From Kaistia dalseonensis (lineage in GTDB: Bacteria; Pseudomonadota; Alphaproteobacteria; Rhizobiales; Kaistiaceae): a stretch of 64,000 bases of DNA. Positions 54,314 to 61,618 of the stretch are shown piece after piece. The first letter of the stretch is position 1, and each line of letters opens with the position of its first letter. Both the position numbers and the translations under genes were made by a program. The notes beneath the pieces were generated by a model that worked only from the letters and a program-made list of their open reading frames with translations, had not been told where the DNA came from and did not search any database. The stretch is taken from the NCBI RefSeq assembly GCF_030814715.1, contig NZ_JAUSVO010000007.1, positions 248,001 through 312,000 of the forward strand, written 5' to 3'.

Positions 54314-55531
54314 ATGTCGATGTCCATTGCCGGTGCGCTGAGTTCCAGCCAGCGCCGTACACTTTCGCCACGTGCCATGACGATTTTCGGAATTGTCGCG
54401 GCCGTCATCTTCTCCGCGAGCGGTGCCGCCCCGACGCCGGTTTACCGGCTCTATCAGGAGAGCCTCGGCCTGACGCCGTTCTGGCTAACATCGATCTTCG
54501 CGGTCTATGCCTTCAGCCTGCTGGCCGCGCTGCTGACCGTCGGTTCGTTGTCGGACTATGTCGGCCGTCGTCCGGTCATCTTCGCGGCGCTGATCGTCAA
54601 TGCCATCGCAATGGTGCTGTTCATCGAGGCGCATTCGGCCGGTCTCCTGATCCTGGCCCGCGCAGTACAGGGCTTTGCGAGCGGCGCCGCGACGACCGCC
54701 CTCGGCGCCGCGATCCTCGATACAGCACGCAGGCGAGGGCCGCTGTTCAATAGCCTGACGGCGTTCGCCGGGTTGACGCTTGGCTCGCTCGGATCCGGCG
54801 CCCTTGTCGCGTTTGCGCCATTGCCGACCCAACTCGTCTATATCGTTCTGCTGGTCGCATCGGTCGTGCTGGCCTTGACCGTCCTGCCAATGCCCGAGAC
54901 GGCGCTCGGAAAGTCGGGTGCGTTCGCCTCGTTGAGGCCCGATGTGAGGGTGCCGCCGCAGGCGCTGCGGACGTTGATACGCATTACCCCGGTGAACATT
55001 GCGGCCTGGGCGCTCGGTGGCTTCTATTTCTCGCTCATGCCGTCTCTGGTGCGCGCAGCTACGGGGTTGGGATCGCCCTTTGTCGGCGGCGCGGTGATCG
55101 CCACTATGACGATGACGGCGGCCGTCGCGGTATTCCTGCTGCGCGAGCGCCGGGCAGCTCTGCTGCTCACCATCGGCACGACGGGGCTTGTGTCGGGCAT
55201 TGCGATCACCCTGGCCGGGGTCTTTTTTCAGCTGGCTGGATTGATGATGATGGGCGCACTGGTGGCAGGACTTGGATTCGGCTCGGCCTTTTCCGGCACA
55301 TTCAGGACCTTGCTGCCGCTGGCGGCCGCGGGCGAACGGGCAGGCCTTCTCGCCGCCTATTATGTCCAGAGCTATCTCGCCTTTGCAGTGCCGGCGATCC
55401 TGATCGGCTTGGCGGCGCCCGCACTTGGCCTGACCCATGCGACCTATCTCTATGGCGCCGTACTCATTGCTCTCGCGGCGGTATCGTTCTTCCTGCGCCA
55501 TGAACTCGCCGAGGCGAACACGAAGCCGTGA
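54314..55531 (+). CDS. MFS family transporter
   Basis: 405 residues from ATG 54314, with AAGGGA upstream; an ATG at 54290 lies between the two operator arms and is less likely. Twelve predicted helices; motif A GSLSDYVGRRPVIF sits between TM2 and TM3. A drug/metabolite efflux-type MFS is expected from its pairing with a TetR repressor, though the substrate is unknown. Confidence 0.88.
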   Translation: MSMSIAGALSSSQRRTLSPRAMTIFGIVAAVIFSASGAAPTPVYRLYQESLGLTPFWLTSIFAVYAFSLLAALLTVGSLSDYVGRRPVIFAALIVNAIAMVLFIEAHSAGLLILARAVQGFASGAATTALGAAILDTARRRGPLFNSLTAFAGLTLGSLGSGALVAFAPLPTQLVYIVLLVASVVLALTVLPMPETALGKSGAFASLRPDVRVPPQALRTLIRITPVNIAAWALGGFYFSLMPSLVRAATGLGSPFVGGAVIATMTMTAAVAVFLLRERRAALLLTIGTTGLVSGIAITLAGVFFQLAGLMMMGALVAGLGFGSAFSGTFRTLLPLAAAGERAGLLAAYYVQSYLAFAVPAILIGLAAPALGLTHATYLYGAVLIALAAVSFFLRHELAEANTKP

Positions 55532-55541
55532 ACATCTCGGC

Positions 55542-55550
55542 CCTTAACGC
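55542..55550. promoter_or_regulatory. Single TetR half-site before the aldo-keto reductase
   Basis: CCTTAACGC, identical to the half-site of both operators, sits 136 bp before the reductase start. No inverted partner is present, so binding strength is uncertain. Confidence 0.4.
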
Positions 55551-55686
55551 TGTCCGGGGCGGGACCTAACTTCAGCGAGGTCGCCTGTGGCGACCCCTGC
55601 CTGCCACCCATCTTCTTGCCCGTTCAGTGCATTTCGGCCCTCGCATCGCCGATGCTGTCCGGAGCCGAGTCTCAAAGGGATCCATC

Positions 55687-56559
55687 ATGACCAATACCAT
55701 TTCCGCCGCTGCATCGGGTCAGTTCACGATCGGTGGCGATCTGACCGTCAACCGTCTCGGCTTCGGCGCCATGCGCATTACAGGGCCCGGCATCTGGGAC
55801 TATCCTCCCGATATCGAGGAAGCGAAGCGCACGTTGAAGCGCGTGCCGGAGCTCGGCATCGACCTGATCGACACGGCCGATAGCTACGGCCCCTATGTCA
55901 GCGAGGATCTGATCGCCGAGGTTCTTCATCCCTACGACAAGCTCGTCATCGCCACCAAGGGTGCGTTGACGCGGCATGGTCCGAACATCTGGCGCGTGGT
56001 CGGACGCCCGGAATACCTTCGCCAATGCGTGCTCATGAGCCTGCGCCGCCTGAAGGTCGATCGGATTGATCTCTGGCAATTGCACCGGATCGATCCGGTC
56101 GTTCCGGCGAACGAACAGTTCGACGTCATCGCGCAGATGCAGAAGGAAGGGCTGATCCGCCATGTCGGCCTCTCCGAAGTATCCGTGACGGAGATCAAGG
56201 CGGCGCAGAAGTACTTCCCGGTATCGACGGTCCAGAACCAGTACAATCTCGTCGATCGCAAGAGCGAGGATGTGCTCGATTTTGCTGAGGCCAACAAGAT
56301 CGGCTTTATCCCCTGGGCGCCGCTCGCCTCCGGCGGACTGGCCAAGCCGGGTTCGGCTCTGACGGATATCGCAGGCCGGCTCGGTGCCACGGCTGGCCAG
56401 GTCGCGCTCGCCTGGCTTCTGAAGCGCTCGCCGGTGATGCTCCCGATCCCCGGAACGGGCAGTGTCAAGCATCTGGAGGAGAACACCGCCGCCGCGGGAC
56501 TCGTTCTGAGCGATGCTGATTTCGCCCTGCTCGACGAGCAGGGGCGCGCGGCCGCCTGA
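55687..56559 (+). CDS. Aldo/keto reductase
   Basis: 290 residues from ATG 55687. TIM-barrel AKR with the catalytic tetrad Asp/Tyr/Lys/His visible in [17 protein letters not shown] and LWQLHRID, and the cofactor-binding C-terminal block [20 protein letters not shown]-dependent carbonyl reduction is expected. Follows the MFS gene with a 155-bp gap that includes a TetR half-site. Confidence 0.9.
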   Translation: MTNTISAAASGQFTIGGDLTVNRLGFGAMRITGPGIWDYPPDIEEAKRTLKRVPELGIDLIDTADSYGPYVSEDLIAEVLHPYDKLVIATKGALTRHGPNIWRVVGRPEYLRQCVLMSLRRLKVDRIDLWQLHRIDPVVPANEQFDVIAQMQKEGLIRHVGLSEVSVTEIKAAQKYFPVSTVQNQYNLVDRKSEDVLDFAEANKIGFIPWAPLASGGLAKPGSALTDIAGRLGATAGQVALAWLLKRSPVMLPIPGTGSVKHLEENTAAAGLVLSDADFALLDEQGRAAA

Positions 56560-56571
56560 GGCTTTGGCGAG

Positions 56572-56593
56572 GGGCGGGGCCTGCGCCCCGCCC
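56572..56593 (+). terminator. GC-rich hairpin after the aldo-keto reductase
   Basis: GGGCGGGGC (56572-56580) pairs with GCCCCGCCC (56585-56593) around CTGC, 12 bp past the stop. No T-run follows. Confidence 0.5.
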
Positions 56594-57212
56594 AGTCCGG
56601 CATCGTGGCGCACGACATCGACACACGGTTCCGGGCGCCATGGATTGGCAATCCCTTGCGGCCGAGACCGCCGTGCCGCTGCGCGATCAAGAGCCGTCGA
56701 TTTTTCGATCACCGAAACACGCGAAAACGTGATGCCAGCCCGGCAGCCGCATCTGCCGGCAAAAAGGCGCGGCGGGATGATCTCGATCTGATTCGTGCCC
56801 TTGGGTGATTCGGCCTCCGGTTGTGTTCGAAAGTCTCTCTCGAGCCCTCGCCAACAAGCCGTGGGCAATCTTCGGTTGTCGAATTCCGTTCACATTGGTT
56901 AACAGAACCTAACGAATTACGCTCGATTCCGTGATTTTATCGCGGTGCATCAATGCGGTATACAACCAAAAATTGTCAAGTCATGTCAATGCGATAGCAT
57001 ATCTCTGGGCCAGTTGTTGATACGGCCAAAAGGAGCACAGATGATATCGTTACCGAACAAACCTATGTGTGATTTAAGTCATAGTTGTTTGTGCAAATGA
57101 TGTATATTGATGGGATCAGGCAAGGTAGGCAGGGGCGTATGGGTAAATCCTATTGTCCAATCGCGACGGGGCAACTGTCATGACAGGGAAAACTGCGGAC
57201 GGGAGTCGTATA
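56594..57212. promoter_or_regulatory. 619-bp gene-free, increasingly AT-rich region
   Basis: No supported gene. The stretch from about 56880 is clearly AT-rich and should hold the promoter of the LuxR-type regulator, given its short start-proximal ribosome site. No inverted repeat was recognised. Confidence 0.4.
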
Positions 57213-57935
57213 ATGAATAGATTTATTGAGTGTGTCGGTAATCTTAGGACCGATCAGGATCGGTACATATGGCCCGTCACGGAAGAGTTGTGGCCGGGCA
57301 GCAATCGCATTCTGATCATTGAGGGGCGGGCACTCGTGGGGGAGATGCTGGCCAGCGCGCTGAACGCTGCCATGGAGAATGCATCGATCCGCGTCATCAA
57401 GAGCTTGAATCAGGTCTATCCGCGGGATCCGCAGATTGCCGTGTTCAATTTCATGCATCGGCAGGTCGACGCGGGGGCGATCGATGCGGTCATCCGGTGT
57501 GTGGTCAGCCGGATTGGCGAGACTCCGCTCGTCATCCTGACGGACAGCGTCGATGCGCGGATCGCGGAGGTCGTGGAGCGCCACCGGGTGCGTGGCTGGG
57601 TGGCTGCCTCGTTCGGCTTCGATATCTTCGTCGCGGCGATCCGGACGGCGCTCAGCGGCGGTGCGTTCCTGCCGAGCCTGGATGGTGAAGCGGTGCTGAT
57701 GGACGGGACCGAGCTTGGCGCCAATATGGTGCCGGATGTCGGCCTGACGGACCGTGAGCTGGAAGTGCTCAGGATCTTGAGACAGGGCAAGTCCAACAAG
57801 ATCATCTCCTTCGAACTCAATATTTCCGAGAGCACGACGAAGGTCCACATCAGCAATATCATGCGAAAGCTGCACGTTCATAACCGCACGCAGATCGCTG
57901 TAAGAATGAGCGGGGGGACGACGCCGTCCTTTTAG
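57213..57935 (+). CDS. LuxR family regulator with a receiver-like N-terminus lacking the phospho-acceptor Asp
   Basis: 240 residues from ATG 57213 (GGGAG 7 bases upstream); an ATG at 57180 would add 11. The N-terminal domain looks like a CheY fold (ILIIEGRALVGEML, then PLVILTD), but the strand that usually carries the phosphorylated Asp reads IAVFNFM, so regulation by phosphorylation is unlikely. The C-terminal LuxR HTH is normal (LTDRELEVLRILRQGKSNK, STTKVHISNIMRKL). Encoded just before the Gly/Asn-repeat genes, on the opposite strand. Confidence 0.85.
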   Translation: MNRFIECVGNLRTDQDRYIWPVTEELWPGSNRILIIEGRALVGEMLASALNAAMENASIRVIKSLNQVYPRDPQIAVFNFMHRQVDAGAIDAVIRCVVSRIGETPLVILTDSVDARIAEVVERHRVRGWVAASFGFDIFVAAIRTALSGGAFLPSLDGEAVLMDGTELGANMVPDVGLTDRELEVLRILRQGKSNKIISFELNISESTTKVHISNIMRKLHVHNRTQIAVRMSGGTTPSF

Positions 57936-57965
57936 TCACGATGTACCAGTCAGCTTCACTCACAT

Positions 57966-58000
57966 AATCGGGGGAGATGCGATCTGCGTCTCCCCCGATT
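57966..58000. terminator. Bidirectional intrinsic terminator
   Basis: AATCGGGGGAGA (57966-57977) pairs perfectly with TCTCCCCCGATT (57989-58000), loop of 11 nt, followed by TTGTT. It serves the LuxR gene and the convergent Gly/Asn-repeat gene. Confidence 0.88.
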
Positions 58001-58026
58001 TTGTTCTGCCGCTACAGCTTGAGCGG

Positions 58027-58452
58027 TCAGTTGCGGCCTGTCAGCCAGCGCAGGAACCACGGCGGCTTGCCATTGCCGGACGAGCCCTTGTTCGAATAGT
58101 CCATCCCGGATGATCCATTGGATGATCCTGCGAACGTTCCACCAGCACTGCCGCTGCCATTGCCGTTTCCGTTGCCGCTATAGCCGTTACCGTTGTTGCT
58201 CGTTGTATTGTTGTTGCCGTTATTGCTTCCGGTATTATTATTTCCATTGTTGTTACCGGAGTTGTTGTTTCCGTTGCCACTGCCGACATTGCCATTTCCG
58301 TTCCCATTACCTTGACCGACCGCAATCTTGATCGGGGGAACGATATAGAAATGACCGTCATCGATCAGGGGCGACATCTCGGGGCTGGCCGGGCGCACCA
58401 AGACCGCGGGTGAACGAAGAGTGTCGGGTATCTTGTCCCAGTTCATGTCCAT
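58027..58452 (-). CDS. Gly/Asn-rich protein without a signal peptide (repeat protein 3)
   Basis: 141 residues from ATG 58452; GGAAGGA lies upstream. A non-repetitive N-terminal part (MDMNWDKIPDTLRSPAVLV to YIVPPIKIAVGQ, about 50 residues) is followed by Gly/Asn/Ser-rich repeats less regular than in the two upstream genes, and a basic end (GNGKPPWFLRWLTGRN). No signal peptide is evident. Function unknown. It may be part of the same operon as the other two, 52 bp downstream of repeat protein 2. Confidence 0.7.
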   Translation of the reverse strand: MDMNWDKIPDTLRSPAVLVRPASPEMSPLIDDGHFYIVPPIKIAVGQGNGNGNGNVGSGNGNNNSGNNNGNNNTGSNNGNNNTTSNNGNGYSGNGNGNGSGSAGGTFAGSSNGSSGMDYSNKGSSGNGKPPWFLRWLTGRN

Positions 58453-58504
58453 GGCTGAAGTCCTTCCTGCCACGCGGTCAACCGACGGGTCGTGCGATTC
58501 GCCG

Positions 58505-59233
58505 TTACGGTGAATTGCCGTTGCCGTTGTTGTTGCCGTTGAAAGCACCAAGATTACCATTGCCGTTGAACATACCGCCATTGTTGTTGCCATTGAAAGC
58601 CCCAACATTGCCGTTGCCGCTGGTATTGCTGGAATTGCCATTGCCGTTGAAGGCGCCGATATTACCGGTTCCACCATTGAAGGCGCCGATATTACCATTG
58701 GCGTCCGGCTTTCCATTGCCGTTGACGTTGCCGTTCATCGAGCCAGTATTGAAGTTTCCGTTGAAGTTGCCACTGCGGAAACCGATGTTGCCGTTGCCAT
58801 TGCCGTTGCCATTGGCAGTGCCGGCATTGCTGTTGCCATTCCAGTTGCCGCTGAAGCCACCGCGATTGCCGTTGCCATTGCCATTGCCGTTGGCGAGCCC
58901 GGAATTGTTGTTGCCGTTGGTGTTGCCGTTGGCGACGCCGGCATTGCCGTTGCCATTTCCGTTGCCGTTGCCAGCGCCGGAATTGTTGTTGCCGTTGCTG
59001 TTGCCGTTGAACGCGCCGAAATTGCCGTTGCCGTTGCCGTTGCCGTTCAGCGTGCCGGTATTGTTGCTGCCGTTATTGTTGCCGTTGCCGACGCCGACGT
59101 TACCGTTGCCATTGCCGTTGCCGCTGTTCGAGGCGGCGAAGACGGGCGCGCCCGAGATGGCGAGCAGCAGGGCTGTCGAGGCCAGGACCATACCGATGCG
59201 TCCACCGGTGACGCGCGTTCCAAGCTTGTTCAT
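58505..59233 (-). CDS. Secreted Gly/Asn 13-residue tandem repeat protein (repeat protein 2)
   Basis: 242 residues from ATG 59233 (GGAGGAG 6 bases upstream). A signal peptide of about 34 residues ends APVFAAS. Then ten near-perfect 13-residue repeats with the pattern N-G-N-x-N-G-N-x-N-x-G-x-x (for example NGNGNGNGNFGAF, NGNSNGNNNSGAG), alternating all-GN copies with variable ones, then a less regular part from about residue 165. Predicted exported beta-solenoid-like fold. No known family recognised. Confidence 0.8.
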   Translation of the reverse strand: MNKLGTRVTGGRIGMVLASTALLLAISGAPVFAASNSGNGNGNGNVGVGNGNNNGSNNTGTLNGNGNGNGNFGAFNGNSNGNNNSGAGNGNGNGNGNAGVANGNTNGNNNSGLANGNGNGNGNRGGFSGNWNGNSNAGTANGNGNGNGNIGFRSGNFNGNFNTGSMNGNVNGNGKPDANGNIGAFNGGTGNIGAFNGNGNSSNTSGNGNVGAFNGNNNGGMFNGNGNLGAFNGNNNGNGNSP

Positions 59234-59407
59234 GATGTACTCCTCCAAAATCCATGACATGGCGCCAGTTTGAACGGCCCGCCCCGCGGCCTCGCCGCTC
59301 AAGCTGAATGAAGTCCCTGGGCCGATGGGTTTTCGGCCGCCCGCAGGGATCGCGATGCGGGCGGCCTTGTCGCCGCTGGCCGTCAAACCGGCCGGGCAGG
59401 GCAGCTA

Positions 59408-59863
59408 TCAATGCTGGAAATTGCCGTTTCCGTTGCCGTTGCCGGCGCCGAAATTGCTATTGCCGTTGACGTTGCCGTTGCCGAAACCCGAATTGAGATT
59501 GCCGTTCAGGTTGCCGTTGGCGAGACCGAAATTGCGGTTGCCGTTGGCATTGCCGTTGCCGACGCCCCAATTGAGGTTGCCGTTTCCGTTGCCGTTCAGG
59601 ACGCCGAAATTGCCATTGCCGTTGGCATTGCCATTGCCAAGGCCGGCATTGAGATTGCCGTTGGCATTGCCGTTAAAGGCACCGAAATTCCCGTTGCCAT
59701 TGCCGTTGCCATTGAACGCGCCGGTATTGCCGTTGCCGTTCAGATTGCCGTTTCCGACGCCGACATTGCCATTGCCGTTGCCATTGCCGCTTCCCACGGA
59801 AAAGGCGCTGGCACCGGACGTCAGGGCGAGAACGAGGGCGGCTGAGACGAGAAGTGCTTTCAT
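59408..59863 (-). CDS. Secreted Gly/Asn 13-residue tandem repeat protein (repeat protein 1)
   Basis: 151 residues from ATG 59863 (AAGGAG upstream). A signal peptide of about 20 residues ends GASAF. The whole mature protein consists of nine consecutive 13-residue repeats of the same pattern (NGNLNGNGNTGAF, NGNANGNRNFGLA, NGNLNGNLNSGFG) and a short cap (NGNGNGNFQH). The periodicity is exact, with no gaps. The aromatic or aliphatic residue at position 10 and small residues at 11-13 are conserved. Predicted exported repeat fibre or solenoid; function unknown. Confidence 0.82.
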   Translation of the reverse strand: MKALLVSAALVLALTSGASAFSVGSGNGNGNGNVGVGNGNLNGNGNTGAFNGNGNGNGNFGAFNGNANGNLNAGLGNGNANGNGNFGVLNGNGNGNLNWGVGNGNANGNRNFGLANGNLNGNLNSGFGNGNVNGNSNFGAGNGNGNGNFQH

Positions 59864-59920
59864 GATGGGTTCCTCTCCTTGCTGAAGTGAGGTGGCGATG
59901 CCGCCACATGCCGCGAGACC

Positions 59921-60000
59921 CTGGGATAGCCGGGGCTACCCTGGGATAGCCGAAGCAACCCTTGGGATAGCTGGGCTACCCTTGGGATAGCCGGGGCCGG
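59921..60000. repeat. Four tandem 20-bp repeats upstream of repeat protein 1
   Basis: Four consecutive 20-bp copies (59921-59940, 59941-59960, 59961-59980, 59981-60000) share the core TGGGATAGC. Adjacent copies form a GGCTACCC/GGGATAGCC near-palindrome at each junction. They lie 58-137 bp upstream of the repeat-protein-1 start, in promoter position, and could be a series of regulator sites. Confidence 0.7.
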
Positions 60001-60224
60001 CCCGCGGATTTCGCCGCAGGAGACTGTCCCGGCGGCCGCGGCCTTCCTATCTGGCAGTTCGGCCATTGGCCTATCCGCCGTCCGCGGAGCCGGACGGCCT
60101 AATCCGCCCGGCCATGATCCGGACTAGGCCTTTGTTCCCGAATGGGTCTAGACTTCGCCTAGGCATTCCGGGCGATCCACATCGCCGATCGGCCTAAACC
60201 ATCCGCACGAGAGGGATCATCCAA
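60001..60224. promoter_or_regulatory. Divergent intergenic region with repeated GGCCTA motifs
   Basis: Several GGCCTA-containing motifs occur near 60068, 60095, 60127 and 60191, two of them followed by CCGCC. It separates the Gly/Asn-repeat operon from the divergent aldo-keto reductase. Function not known. Confidence 0.35.
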
Positions 60225-61205
60225 ATGGACTACACCCGACTTGGCCGCACCGGCCTCGAAGTCTCGCGCATCTGTCTCGGCTGCATGAGCTATGGCGAGC
60301 CGGACCGCGGCAACCACGCCTGGACGCTGGGGGAGGCGGAGAGCCGGCCCTTCATTCAGCGCGCGCTGGAGCTCGGCATCAATTTCTTCGATACGGCCAA
60401 TGTCTATTCAGATGGCACGAGCGAGGAGATCGTCGGCCGCGCGCTGAAGGATTTCGCCCGCCGCGAAGAGGTGGTGATCGCGACCAAGGTGCATGGCCGC
60501 ATGCGCCCCGGCCCGAACGGCGCCGGCCTCTCGCGCCGCGCCATCCTCTCCGAGATCGACGCCAGCCTGAAGCGAATCGGCACCGATTATGTCGATCTCT
60601 ACCAGATCCACCGATTCGACTATCAGACCCCGATCGAGGAGACGCTGGAGGCGCTGAACGATGTCGTGCGCGCCGGCAAGGCGCGCTATATCGGCGCGTC
60701 CTCCATGTATGCCTGGCAGTTCGCGCAGATGCTCGCGACCTCGGAAAAGCACGGCTGGGCCCGCTTCGTCTCGATGCAGGATTATGTGAACCTGCTCTAT
60801 CGCGAGGAAGAGCGCGAAATGCTGCCGCTCTGCAGGGCGGAGGGCATCGGCGTCATTCCATGGAGCCCGCTCGCGCGCGGCCGCCTGACGCGCGACTGGG
60901 ACGCGGCCACCGCCCGCGCCGAGACCGACGAATTCGGCAAGACGCTCTATGCCCGCACAGAGGAGGCCGACCGCAAGGTCGTCGCCGCCGTCGCGACGAT
61001 CGCCGAAAAGCGCTCGCTGCCGCGCGCCCAGATCGCGCTCGCCTGGCTGCTCTCAAAACCCGTCATCACCGCGCCGATCGTCGGCGCCACCAAGACAAGC
61101 CACCTCGAAGACGCCGTCGCCGCCCTCACAGTGAAGCTCGAGCCCGACGAAATCACCGCGCTCGAAACCCCCTATGCGCCGCATCAGGTAATGGGGTTTG
61201 CGTAA
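60225..61205 (+). CDS. Aldo/keto reductase
   Basis: 326 residues from ATG 60225. The AKR tetrad is visible in FFDTANVYSDG (Asp, Tyr), VIATKVHGRM (Lys) and LYQIHRFDY (His), with the C-terminal APIVGATKTSHLED cofactor block. It resembles YghZ/YhdN-type NADP-dependent reductases. Unrelated in sequence neighbourhood to the TetR-linked reductase. Confidence 0.92.
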   Translation: MDYTRLGRTGLEVSRICLGCMSYGEPDRGNHAWTLGEAESRPFIQRALELGINFFDTANVYSDGTSEEIVGRALKDFARREEVVIATKVHGRMRPGPNGAGLSRRAILSEIDASLKRIGTDYVDLYQIHRFDYQTPIEETLEALNDVVRAGKARYIGASSMYAWQFAQMLATSEKHGWARFVSMQDYVNLLYREEEREMLPLCRAEGIGVIPWSPLARGRLTRDWDAATARAETDEFGKTLYARTEEADRKVVAAVATIAEKRSLPRAQIALAWLLSKPVITAPIVGATKTSHLEDAVAALTVKLEPDEITALETPYAPHQVMGFA

Positions 61206-61618
61206 GGGGGAGGACTATCGGCGTTTCAGGTTCTGATTGAACAGCTGGGAATCCTCCCCTCCAAAGCACGGGGCTCCGTCATGGCCGCAACAGGAGCGGC
61301 CACGACGAGGCTGTCGCATTGGCATTAATTAGAGCTTCGCGCTAAGCTTTACGGTGGCGCCAGAGGGAGCGCCCGCTATCGCTTACAAGCCTAGAAACTG
61401 GGCTTTCAGGGATGGCTAGGGGGACACGATGTCTCCCTTTTGTGTGCTTGCGTCTCACGCAACGAGATAACTTGCAATAGTTTCATCTCGCGAACCCATC
61501 GCGCATGTTCTGTACACCTTAATCATTCGTACAAGGTCTACGTCGATCTCCTTGTGAATAGCGAAATTCATTATTTTGAGGAGGACGCACCAGACGTAGC
61601 ACTCATGTTAAAGGTGAG
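61206..61618. other. Boundary region with a drop in G+C
   Basis: No supported gene. Base composition falls from the GC-rich chromosome at 61205 to a visibly AT-richer stretch by about 61440. It has a hairpin AGCC/GGCT (61387-61405) and a terminator-like hairpin at 61418-61438. No tRNA was recognised at the boundary. Confidence 0.5.
61418..61438 (+). terminator. Terminator-like hairpin
   Basis: AGGGGGACA pairs with TGTCTCCCT (one G-T pair) around CGA and is followed by TTTTGTG. It could end the aldo-keto reductase transcript or insulate the following gene. Confidence 0.5.

Noticed and set aside
58505-59863. Simple DNA microsatellite without coding value
   Set aside because: The period is exact at the protein level, with signal peptides and ribosome sites.
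58505-59863. Mycobacterial PPE-MPTR-like proteins
   Set aside because: Similar Asn/Gly richness, but there is no PPE domain and the repeat period differs.
59921-60000. CRISPR array
   Set aside because: Repeat units are directly adjacent with no spacers, and only four copies.
61206-61440. A tRNA or tmRNA as an island attachment site
   Set aside because: No cloverleaf or T-loop consensus was found.
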